Shown: piece after piece, positions 1 through 7,299 of the stretch | Position numbering within the stretch: position 1 is the stretch's first letter | Layout of the letters: each line of letters begins with the position of its first letter | Origin: Candidatus Marispirochaeta associata | GTDB taxonomy: Bacteria; Spirochaetota; Spirochaetia; JC444; Marispirochaetaceae | Length of the DNA stretch: 64,000 nucleotides | NCBI GenBank assembly: GCA_001749745.1 | Contig: JWTM01000263.1 | Coordinates: 62,001-126,000 of the forward strand | Reading direction: 5' to 3' | Made by a program: the position numbers and the translations under genes | Notes under the pieces: model-generated | What the model saw: only the letters and a program-made list of their open reading frames with translations | Databases searched by the model: none | What the model was told of the DNA's origin: nothing

Positions 1-14
1 CGAGGAGGATCTTT

Positions 15-1565
15 ATGCCTGAGAATAAAATCGGCCGAATCATACCGGAGAGCTTAAACGGCTACCCCGAGATAAAGCCCTTCCAGGGTGCGGTGGCCAA
101 CACCCCGCTGATTCGTCAGGACAAGGGGAACCGTAATCTACCACGTCTAAACAAGCTCTTGGATACCGTCGAACAGGCCGTTCTTAAAACCGGCCTCAGG
201 GACGGTATGACCATCTCCTTCCACCATCACTTTCGCAACGGTGACCAGGTGGTTAATTTGGTGTTGGATGTGATCGCCAATATGGGCATCAAAAATCTGA
301 CCTTGGCCCCTTCATCGCTGACTACAGTCCACGACGAGATCCTGCCCCATATACAGAACAAGGTCGTAACCCGCATCGTTACCAGCGGACTGCGCTCCAA
401 ACTGGGTGAGGCGGTATCTCAGGGCGAAATGGATATTCCGGTGCTCTTTCACTCCCACGGCGGGCGCGCACGAGCGGTGGAGACCGGTCAACTGAATATA
501 GACGTCGCTTTCCTTGGCGTTCCGTCGACCGACGTCTACGGCAACGCCAACGGATTCACCGGCGGTTCGGCCTGCGGATCCTTGGGCTACGCCCAGGTGG
601 ACGCGAAGCACGCCGGCAAGGTGGTGATGATAACCGACAACCTGGTTGAGTATCCAAATACCCCTTTCAGCATCGATCAGGATCTGGTGGATCATATTGT
701 GGTCGTTGACTCGGTGGGTGATTCCAAACGCATCGCTACCGGAGCTACTAGAATAACAACGAATCCCAAGGATCTACTTATCGCTCAAAATGCGGCCGAC
801 GTGATTGCCTACTCTCCCTATTTCGAGGATGGCTTCTCCTTGCAGACAGGTTCGGGCGGTGCCTCATTAGCCACCACACGCTTCTTAACTGAGCATATGC
901 ATAAAAGCGGCGTCACCGCCAGCTGGGCGCTGGGTGGGATTACCAGCCAAATTGTCAAGATGCACGAAGAGGGGCTGGTGAAGCGTATGTTAGATGTCCA
1001 GACCTTCGACCTGGATGCGATTAACTCCATCGCCGTCAATCCTATGCATACCGAAATAGACGCCTCTTACTACGCCAATCCGCTGAACAAGGGCTGCGCC
1101 GTCAACAAGCTCAATGTTGTGGTTTTGAGTGCTCTCGAGATCGATACCGAGTTCAACGTTAACGTGCTGACCGGTTCCGACGGCGTCATCATGGGAGCCT
1201 CAGGCGGACATTCGGATACCGCCATTGGGTCTGGGCTCTCAATTATCGTAGCGCCTCTTATCCGGGGACGCCTGGCTACTGTGGTGGACCGGGTTCTGAC
1301 GGTTATTACCCCCGGCGAAAGCGTCGACATTCTGGTCACCGACCGGGGCATTGCCATCAATCCCCGCCGCCAAGACCTGATCGATCACTATAAAGGCTCC
1401 AAGTTGCCGATCTATACGATCCACGAACTCAAGGAGCGGGCGGAGAAGGTGGCTGGTAAGCCCGAACCGATAAAGTTCGACGACCGAATTGTCGGTCTGG
1501 TGGAGTATCGGGACGGTACCGTCATCGACGTCATCCGCAAGGTGGCGGACTCAAAGAGTTTTTAA
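15..1565 (+). CDS. citF: Citrate lyase alpha subunit (citrate:acetyl-ACP transferase)
   Basis: This 516-residue protein matches the full usual length of CitF. In anaerobic citrate fermentation CitF transfers the acetyl-thioester acyl carrier to citrate, and the beta subunit CitE then cleaves citryl-ACP to oxaloacetate and acetyl-ACP. The family's CoA-transferase-like signature is visible in the C-terminal half: EIDTEFNVNV near residue 375 and GASGGHSDTA near residue 395. A GAGGAGG SD lies 6 bases before the ATG. The usual order is citD-citE-citF, so the acyl carrier and beta subunits should lie just left of the window. Downstream come a tricarboxylate transporter and then citG and citX, all on the same strand, which supports one citrate operon. 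Identification is confident. Confidence 0.95.
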   Translation: MPENKIGRIIPESLNGYPEIKPFQGAVANTPLIRQDKGNRNLPRLNKLLDTVEQAVLKTGLRDGMTISFHHHFRNGDQVVNLVLDVIANMGIKNLTLAPSSLTTVHDEILPHIQNKVVTRIVTSGLRSKLGEAVSQGEMDIPVLFHSHGGRARAVETGQLNIDVAFLGVPSTDVYGNANGFTGGSACGSLGYAQVDAKHAGKVVMITDNLVEYPNTPFSIDQDLVDHIVVVDSVGDSKRIATGATRITTNPKDLLIAQNAADVIAYSPYFEDGFSLQTGSGGASLATTRFLTEHMHKSGVTASWALGGITSQIVKMHEEGLVKRMLDVQTFDLDAINSIAVNPMHTEIDASYYANPLNKGCAVNKLNVVVLSALEIDTEFNVNVLTGSDGVIMGASGGHSDTAIGSGLSIIVAPLIRGRLATVVDRVLTVITPGESVDILVTDRGIAINPRRQDLIDHYKGSKLPIYTIHELKERAEKVAGKPEPIKFDDRIVGLVEYRDGTVIDVIRKVADSKSF

Positions 1566-1606
1566 CGCAGCGTTGCTGCGTCGAAATACCAATAAGGAGA
1601 TTCACT

Positions 1607-2611
1607 ATGAGAAGAATCACCGCATTAGTTGTAGTATGTGCCCTGTGCCTCCTGGCCGCGGGCGCCCTCTTTGCCGAGGGACAGAATGAGGGAGGCCCGG
1701 TCCAGTACCCGAAAGGCGCACTGGATTTTGTCGCTCCCGGCGGAGCCGGCGGCGGCTGGGACCTGACCATCCGCACCACCGCAAAGTGTCTGAAGGATAC
1801 CGGTCTGGTTAAAGTACCCATGCCCGTACGGAACAATCCCGGCGCCGGCGGTTCGATCCACCTTGCCAGCCTGCAAGAGAAGCCGGATTCCGACAAGATT
1901 ATCACCGTTTATTCTCCTCCCTTGATCCTGACCAAGCTCTCGGGTACCACTGATCTCAACTACGAGAATGTGACACCCTTGGCCCGGTTGATTGCCGACT
2001 ACGCGGTATTTGTGGTAAAGGCCGACTCCAAGTACCAGAGTATCGCCGATGTAATGGAGGCTCTCAAAGCGGATCCGAAAGCCGTGAAGATCGGCGGTAA
2101 CTCTTCCGCCGGTTCTATGGATCACCTCCAGTTCCTGATCATGGCCAAAGCAGCCGGTGTCAAGGACCTCCGCAAGATCGACTATGTCAGCTTCGACGAC
2201 TCCGGCGCCGCACAGGTAATGGGCGGTCATATCGACCTTTTCTCTACCGGTCTCTCCGAGGTGCGCAGCCTGATCGAGAGCGGCGACCTGCGGGCCCTCG
2301 CACAGACTGCTCCCCATCGGGTAGGCGACGGCCTTGTGCAGCAGATCCCCACCTGTACGGAAGAGGGCATCCCCGCAACCTTCGTCAACTGGCGCGGTCT
2401 CTTCGGACCTCCCGAGATGCCCGAGTACGCCGTCGACTACTGGCGTGAGAAACTGGCCGAGATGGTAGATACCCCTGAATGGGCTCAAGCCCGAGAAACC
2501 AACGGCTGGGACGACGCCTATATGGATGGTCCCGAGTTCTATGAATTTCTAAAAGAGGTCGATCAGGACTACCGATCTATTCTGGAAGAGATCGGTATGC
2601 TGGCCGGCTAA
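1607..2611 (+). CDS. tctC: Tripartite tricarboxylate transporter, periplasmic substrate-binding protein (TctC family)
   Basis: This 334-residue protein starts with a typical signal peptide (two Arg, a hydrophobic core and an Ala-rich end around residue 23). It then has the TctC-family opening FVAPGGAGGGWDLTIR, followed by the NNPGAGGS motif. TctC proteins bind di- and tricarboxylates in the periplasm and deliver them to the TctA/TctB membrane pair, driven by ion gradients. It sits 41 bases after citF with a clean AAGGAG SD. Its place inside the citrate lyase operon suggests citrate as ligand; that is inferred from context, because TctC ligands vary widely. Confidence 0.92.
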   Translation: MRRITALVVVCALCLLAAGALFAEGQNEGGPVQYPKGALDFVAPGGAGGGWDLTIRTTAKCLKDTGLVKVPMPVRNNPGAGGSIHLASLQEKPDSDKIITVYSPPLILTKLSGTTDLNYENVTPLARLIADYAVFVVKADSKYQSIADVMEALKADPKAVKIGGNSSAGSMDHLQFLIMAKAAGVKDLRKIDYVSFDDSGAAQVMGGHIDLFSTGLSEVRSLIESGDLRALAQTAPHRVGDGLVQQIPTCTEEGIPATFVNWRGLFGPPEMPEYAVDYWREKLAEMVDTPEWAQARETNGWDDAYMDGPEFYEFLKEVDQDYRSILEEIGMLAG

Positions 2612-2640
2612 TAGCCCTTTTCCAACCGTTCAACAAGCGG

Positions 2641-2662
2641 GCGGCGTCTTCTTCGACGCCGC
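2641..2662 (+). other. Intercistronic hairpin between tctC and tctB
   Basis: GCGGCGTC pairs perfectly with GACGCCGC across a TTCTTC loop, and a flanking GGG/CCC extends the stem past a two-base bulge. No T-run follows, so it is not a classic terminator. In transporter operons such hairpins often protect the upstream binding-protein mRNA from decay and keep membrane-subunit expression lower. That role is inferred. A similar hairpin sits between aglE and aglF in this window. Confidence 0.7.
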
Positions 2663-2686
2663 TCCCTATCCTTTGAGAGGTTAAGA

Positions 2687-3151
2687 ATGAATATGACACT
2701 TGTATCCGGTACGGTATCGCTCATAATAGGTATAATCGTCACCTGGATGACCCTCGCCCTGCCTGAAGCGAGCATCGGCCTGCCTAACGCTCCCAAGGCG
2801 TTTCCCGGAGGATTGGGGATCCTTATGATTTTCTGTTCGGTGGTGCTGTTGGCGCGGGAGTTCGTGCGACTCAAAAACGAGGGCACCGGCGAAGCAGCTT
2901 CACGAAATCCCCATTTACCGAAAATTGCGTTTACCTGCCTTTTTGGTGTTGCGTACGCGCTGCTCTTCAATCGCATCGGTTATGTACTCTCCACCTTTCT
3001 CTTCCTGGAGGCCGAACTGTGGCTCTTCAACGGACGGGAGAACTGGAAGGTAAATACAATTGTAGCCCTGGTCTTTAGCGTCTGTATCTATCTTTTATTC
3101 GCCAAGGCGCTGGGAGTATACCTGCCGATGACACCGATCATCTGGTTTTAG
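2687..3151 (+). CDS. tctB: Tripartite tricarboxylate transporter, small membrane subunit (TctB family)
   Basis: The 154-residue product is hydrophobic, with about four predicted membrane segments (roughly residues 5-25, 40-60, 80-100 and 120-150). That is the size and topology of TctB. TctB is the poorly conserved small membrane partner of TctA, so sequence alone is weak evidence. Its place between tctC and tctA with tight spacing (10 bases to tctA) makes the assignment firm. An AGAGG SD precedes the ATG. It is separated from tctC by a hairpin that may lower its expression relative to the binding protein. Confidence 0.85.
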   Translation: MNMTLVSGTVSLIIGIIVTWMTLALPEASIGLPNAPKAFPGGLGILMIFCSVVLLAREFVRLKNEGTGEAASRNPHLPKIAFTCLFGVAYALLFNRIGYVLSTFLFLEAELWLFNGRENWKVNTIVALVFSVCIYLLFAKALGVYLPMTPIIWF

Positions 3152-3160
3152 GAGTAAAAT

Positions 3161-4666
3161 ATGGAAACATTCGGTTTTCTACTGGAAGGCATGGGAGTGG
3201 CCATGCAGCCCATGAACATTCTATGGGTAACAATCGGCGGACTCCTGGGAACGATCATCGGTATGCTTCCCGGACTTGGTCCCGCAACAGGTGTGGCCGT
3301 ACTACTGCCGCTGACTTTCGTCATGGGGCCCACAGCCTCGTTGATAACCATGGCCGGGGTCTATTACGGCGCCATGTACGGTGGTTCCCGGGCTTCGATT
3401 CTGATCAACACCCCCGGCGACGGCGCGGCGGTTGCAGCCACCTTCGACGGCTATCCCATGACGCTTAAAGGGAAAGCGGAAGCCGCCTTGGCTATTTCCG
3501 CGATTGCCTCGTTCATCGGCGGAATTATCGCGACCATTATTCTGGTGGCGGTCGCATTACCCGTCGCCCGGTTTGCTCTGAAATTCGGTCCGGCGGAGTA
3601 TTTTATGCTCTTTGTCTTCGCCCTCTCGGCCACGGCCTCCATGAGCAAAGGAGACAGCTTGAAAGGCTTCATCGCCACCATGCTGGGGCTGATGATCGCT
3701 ACCATCGGTATCGATGGACAGTCGGGAATTAAACGTTTCACTTTAGGAATCCTCGAGCTGGAGGCAGGAATCGACTTTCTGGTGGTAATTATTGCGGTAT
3801 ACGCCCTGGGTGAAGTTTTTAAGAGTTTCCGCAATATTGCCGAGGGAACGAAAACCGCTCAGAAGGATTTCGGCCGCATCTGGATCAGTAAGGAACAGTG
3901 GAAACGCTGTCTGGGACCCATTCTGCGCTCAGCGCCCTTCGGCTTCTTTATTGGGGCCCTGCCCGGTGCCGGTGGTACCATGGCCGCCCTATTGTCCTAC
4001 AACAACGAGAAGCAGTTGTCCAACCATCCCGAGGAATTCGGTGAAGGCGCTATCGAGGGCGTGGCAGCGCCCGAGTCGGCCAATAACGCGGCTTCGGTGG
4101 GCGCCATGATTCCCATGTTGACCCTCGGTATTCCCGGATCCGGGACTACCGCCGTCATGATGGGCGCCCTGCTGATGCTCGGCCTCCAGCCCGGCCCGAT
4201 GCTATTTCAGCAGCAATCGACCGTCGTATGGGCGCTGATTGCCAGTATGTTCGTAGGGAATATCATCCTCGCGATCATCAATATTCCTCTGGCCGGCGGC
4301 CTGGTCCGGGTGCTCTCGGTACCGCCGAAGATCCTCTATCCTATCGTCCTGGGGCTGGCCTTCGTAGGTACCTACGCCATAAGCTACAGCGTCATAGATT
4401 TTTATCTATTGATCATCTTCGGAGTAGTGGGATACTTCCTGTCTGTGGCCAAGATACCGGCAACGCCGTTGATACTGGCGGTGATTGTGGGCAACAACAT
4501 GGAACAATCCTTCAGGCGGGCCTTTACCATCTCAAACGGTGACCTGGGGGTCTTCTTCGGATCGCCACTCTGCATCGTTCTCTTTCTGCTGACGATCGCC
4601 TCTATTGCGGGACCTCCGCTGCGTGATTTCGTTGTCAAGCGCCGTCAGGCTGCACAGACCGCCTAA
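3161..4666 (+). CDS. tctA: Tripartite tricarboxylate transporter, large permease subunit (TctA family)
   Basis: This 501-residue, strongly hydrophobic protein has about 12 membrane segments and the TctA signatures: PGLGPATGVAVLLP near residue 33, a GSRASILINTPGD stretch near residue 73, PGAGGTMAALLSY in the middle and a GIPGSGTTAVMMGALL motif after it. TctA forms the transport path for carboxylates in the inner membrane. An AGGAG SD lies 6 bases before the ATG. The 3' end overlaps the reading frame of citG, so translation of the two may be coupled. Substrate (probably citrate) is inferred from the operon. Confidence 0.95.
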   Translation: METFGFLLEGMGVAMQPMNILWVTIGGLLGTIIGMLPGLGPATGVAVLLPLTFVMGPTASLITMAGVYYGAMYGGSRASILINTPGDGAAVAATFDGYPMTLKGKAEAALAISAIASFIGGIIATIILVAVALPVARFALKFGPAEYFMLFVFALSATASMSKGDSLKGFIATMLGLMIATIGIDGQSGIKRFTLGILELEAGIDFLVVIIAVYALGEVFKSFRNIAEGTKTAQKDFGRIWISKEQWKRCLGPILRSAPFGFFIGALPGAGGTMAALLSYNNEKQLSNHPEEFGEGAIEGVAAPESANNAASVGAMIPMLTLGIPGSGTTAVMMGALLMLGLQPGPMLFQQQSTVVWALIASMFVGNIILAIINIPLAGGLVRVLSVPPKILYPIVLGLAFVGTYAISYSVIDFYLLIIFGVVGYFLSVAKIPATPLILAVIVGNNMEQSFRRAFTISNGDLGVFFGSPLCIVLFLLTIASIAGPPLRDFVVKRRQAAQTA

Positions 4667-5525
4667 GAGCGGCACGGCCGCGTTGGCCAGCAAGGCCATG
4701 CTGGCGGAACTGGACGCCAGCCCCAAACCGGGGCTGGTGGACCATTTCGATACCGGTTCCCACAGCGATATGGATTATGCCCTTTTTCGCCGGAGCGCCG
4801 GGGCTATCGCTCCCTACTTTCATTCTATGGAGGCGCGCGCCAGGGGACGCCCAGCCTCGCCGGAGCTATTTGCCGAGCTCCGCGAAATCGGTAAGGGCGC
4901 GGAAGAGGCAATGTTCGCGGAAACCAGCGGCATAAACACCCACAAAGGACAGATTTTTCTCTTTGCCCTTCTGATTGCCGCCGCGGCGGATACGCTCCAA
5001 ACGCAGCCGTATGTAAGGCCGAGGCGGGATCACCTCTCCGCTGCTCTACGGCGCATGACGGCCGGTATTGTTCGGCGCGAATTGACGGACGAGCTAAAGC
5101 GTCGTCCTGTACGTACAAACGGAGAGAAACTATACGTACGATACGGCTCCGCCGGTATCCGTGGGGAGGCAGAAGAAGGCTTCCCGGCAATCTTCTATAC
5201 CGGCCAGCCGGCCTATGCCGCCGCGCTGGCCGATGGCTTATCCTCCAACGATGCCGCCGTAGATACTCTGCTGCAGCTTATCTGTGTCTGCGACGACAGT
5301 ACCCTGCTTCACCGAGTCGGCCATGAAGGGCTCCGCATGATGCAAAGGATGAGCCGGATGGTTCTCGATGCGGGCGGCATGCGGACTCCCCAGGGACGGA
5401 CGGAGGTCGAGAAGATGAACCGGCGCTGCATCGAGCTTAATATGAGTCCCGGCGGATCGGCGGATCTCCTGGCCGGGACAATCTTTGTACATGGACTTCT
5501 GTGTGGCGAATACAAGTGCGACTGA
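4605..5525 (+). CDS. citG: Triphosphoribosyl-dephospho-CoA synthase (CitG)
   Basis: CitG makes the prosthetic-group precursor of the citrate lyase acyl carrier protein from dephospho-CoA and ATP. Family motifs are clear: SPKPGLVDHFDTGSHSDMD, then GINTHKGQIF, GSAGIRGEAEEGFP, DDSTLLHRVG and a C-terminal MSPGGSADLLAGT. The start is unresolved. The listed start is a TTG inside tctA; a GTG at 4623, a TTG at 4683 and an ATG at 4698 are in the same frame. The ATG would remove little beyond the conserved core, and no strong SD decides among them. It overlaps tctA upstream and citX downstream, consistent with translational coupling. Confidence 0.9.
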   Translation: MRDLRCVISLSSAVRLHRPPKSGTAALASKAMLAELDASPKPGLVDHFDTGSHSDMDYALFRRSAGAIAPYFHSMEARARGRPASPELFAELREIGKGAEEAMFAETSGINTHKGQIFLFALLIAAAADTLQTQPYVRPRRDHLSAALRRMTAGIVRRELTDELKRRPVRTNGEKLYVRYGSAGIRGEAEEGFPAIFYTGQPAYAAALADGLSSNDAAVDTLLQLICVCDDSTLLHRVGHEGLRMMQRMSRMVLDAGGMRTPQGRTEVEKMNRRCIELNMSPGGSADLLAGTIFVHGLLCGEYKCD

Positions 5526-6096
5526 CCTTTCAGCCTTAAGCCGTATTCTGTTTGCCCGGGATGAGCGGCGGATGAAGGTTGAAGAGCTGTATATACAGTT
5601 CAGAACTCCTGTGTTGGTTCTGACATTGAATATTCCCGGATCACAGAAGATCCCTTCCTGGGCCGCGGACCTCTTGCGCGCAGGTCAATACGCGATCAAC
5701 GACCGATTCCTCGGCTACAAGGTGCTGCACGATGTAGAACGAATTGCAGGGGCCGGGTGGGAGTGGTACGCCGTTATAGATGTCGAGCCATGGAGTATGA
5801 AATCAATCTGTATCGACATTGAAGAGGAGCATCCGTTGGGTCGACTGTTCGATATCGATGTGCATACTCGAGAAGGTATCTTGAGCCGCAGTCAATTAGG
5901 AGCACAACCCAGACGGTGCCTCATCTGTGAAAATGATGCCCGGATCTGTTCGCGAAGGGCCGCCCATAGCCTCACAGAAATCCTCGAACGGGAGCAGTCG
6001 ATGGTAGCGGCTTATCTTAAAACCAGTTCGCCGCTACAAAGGCCAGGGCGTCTTCATCGTGGCGGTGACCCAATACCACGTCGGCTTCCGCTTTGA
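5491..6096 (+). CDS. citX: Holo-citrate lyase synthase / apo-citrate lyase phosphoribosyl-dephospho-CoA transferase (CitX)
   Basis: CitX attaches the prosthetic group to a serine of the citrate lyase acyl carrier protein. The family's opening (ILFARDERR, then LTLNIPGSQK) and its C-terminal Cys/His cluster (RRCLICENDARICSRRAAHS) are both present, with GRLFDIDVH between them. The gene overlaps the end of citG; the ATG at 5491 is preferred, with a GTG at 5503 as alternative. The conserved protein ends near base 6015. The last 25 or so residues run antisense into the convergent HAD phosphatase gene and look like read-through rather than selected sequence. With citG it completes the accessory set for citrate lyase maturation. 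Confidence 0.88.
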   Translation: MDFCVANTSATDLSALSRILFARDERRMKVEELYIQFRTPVLVLTLNIPGSQKIPSWAADLLRAGQYAINDRFLGYKVLHDVERIAGAGWEWYAVIDVEPWSMKSICIDIEEEHPLGRLFDIDVHTREGILSRSQLGAQPRRCLICENDARICSRRAAHSLTEILEREQSMVAAYLKTSSPLQRPGRLHRGGDPIPRRLPL

Positions 6097-6829
6097 GCTC
6101 CTCCCGGGCGTTGCCGACGGCGATGCCTAAACCCGCCTCGCGGATCATCTCCACGTCGTTCATGCTGTCCCCCACGGCGATGCTCGCTGCCGGATCAATC
6201 TTCAAGCGGTCGAGGAGAAAGCGCATCCCGGCCGCCTTGTTCACCTCGGGATGTAGAAACTCGAGGTAGATCGGTTTGGAGAGGGCGTAGTGGAACCTCC
6301 CGCCGCAGATCTCCTCTACCCGGGGAATCACACTCTCGATCTTTTCCGGGGGAGCATGGAAAAGGAGCTTCGGCGTCTCCTCGATAATCGCTTGGGGAAG
6401 ATCTTCTACCACCTCGAAGTCCATACCGGTAACCTGATGGTAGTAGAGGGCCTCCCGACTCTTCTGCTCGACGAAGAATCCGTCGCCCCTATAGGCCTGA
6501 GCGGTAATTCCGTACTGCCGGGCCAGCAGGGCCAGTTCCCGAGCCGGTTCTACCGGGAGTCCCAGGCGATGAATCTCGCTGTCGGTATCCCACCGGTATA
6601 TCAGGGCGCCGTTGAAGGAGATAAAATAGGTGTCGGTTACAGCCCCCGGCTCTCCGAATAGGTCGCGCATATAGTTCTTCATACTGATCGTCGGCCGGCC
6701 GGAGCAGAGAACTACCTGAATACCTCGTTCTTTGAGGCTCCGCAGAGCCTCGGCGTTGGCGGCGCTTATGGCATGTTCCGCGTCGAGGAGGGTGTCGTCC
6801 AGATCGATGAATAGGGCCTGATAGTTCAT
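6017..6829 (-). CDS. HAD-superfamily (Cof/IIB type) phosphatase
   Basis: This 270-residue protein has the HAD motifs in order: FIDLDDTLLD at residues 7-16 (nucleophile Asp9 and Asp11), a motif II region SGRP, a Lys in the PKLLFH segment, and motif IV VGDSMNDVEMIREAGLGIAVGNA near the end. Cof-type enzymes dephosphorylate sugar phosphates, flavin precursors or other small metabolites, and the substrate cannot be read from sequence. The start ATG overlaps the stop of the 2Fe-2S subunit gene (TGATG), so it is co-translated with the molybdenum hydroxylase genes. Its 3' end overlaps convergent citX by about 80 bases. Confidence 0.88.
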   Translation of the reverse strand: MNYQALFIDLDDTLLDAEHAISAANAEALRSLKERGIQVVLCSGRPTISMKNYMRDLFGEPGAVTDTYFISFNGALIYRWDTDSEIHRLGLPVEPARELALLARQYGITAQAYRGDGFFVEQKSREALYYHQVTGMDFEVVEDLPQAIIEETPKLLFHAPPEKIESVIPRVEEICGGRFHYALSKPIYLEFLHPEVNKAAGMRFLLDRLKIDPAASIAVGDSMNDVEMIREAGLGIAVGNAREELKAEADVVLGHRHDEDALAFVAANWF

Positions 6830-7299
6830 CACATGCGCTCCGCCGCCAGTTCGACCGCATCGAAGATCTGCTGGTAGCCGGTGCAACGGCATAGATTCGG
6901 TTTAAGGGCCTTCTTGATCTCTTCCCGGTCGGGCCGGGGATTTCGCAGGAGCAGCCCCCAGGCGGACATGATCATTCCCGGCGTGCAGAAGCCGCACTGC
7001 ACCGCGCCGGCATCGAGGAAGGCCTGCTGTAAGGGGTGGAGTTCCCCGTCGGGGCTCTCCATGCCTTCGATGGTCAGGACCGCCTTGCCGGCCGCTCGGG
7101 AGAGCTTGGTAACGCAGGAACGGACGGGACGCTGGTCGAGCAGCACCGTGCAGGCGCCGCAGGCGCCGATGGCGCAGCCGTTTTTGGTCCCCTTTAATTC
7201 TAAATCCTCTCTCAGCCAGTTTAAAAGCGTCCGCTCGCTATCGGCGGGATCGACGTAACGAGTAAGACCGTTGACGCTTATTTCAAGCATATCCTTCAT
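6829..7299 (-). CDS. Xanthine dehydrogenase-type [2Fe-2S] subunit
   Basis: The 156-residue protein is the small iron-sulfur subunit of a molybdenum hydroxylase. An N-terminal plant-type ferredoxin domain carries Cys42, Cys47, Cys50 and Cys62 (CAIGACGAC plus a distal Cys). A C-terminal helical domain carries Cys102, Cys105, Cys137 and Cys139 (QCGFCTPG and LCRCTGYQQI). These eight Cys bind two [2Fe-2S] clusters that pass electrons away from the molybdenum site. Its ATG overlaps the stop of the large subunit gene (ATGA), and its own stop overlaps the HAD start. The cognate FAD subunit is not in this window. Confidence 0.93.
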   Translation of the reverse strand: MKDMLEISVNGLTRYVDPADSERTLLNWLREDLELKGTKNGCAIGACGACTVLLDQRPVRSCVTKLSRAAGKAVLTIEGMESPDGELHPLQQAFLDAGAVQCGFCTPGMIMSAWGLLLRNPRPDREEIKKALKPNLCRCTGYQQIFDAVELAAERM

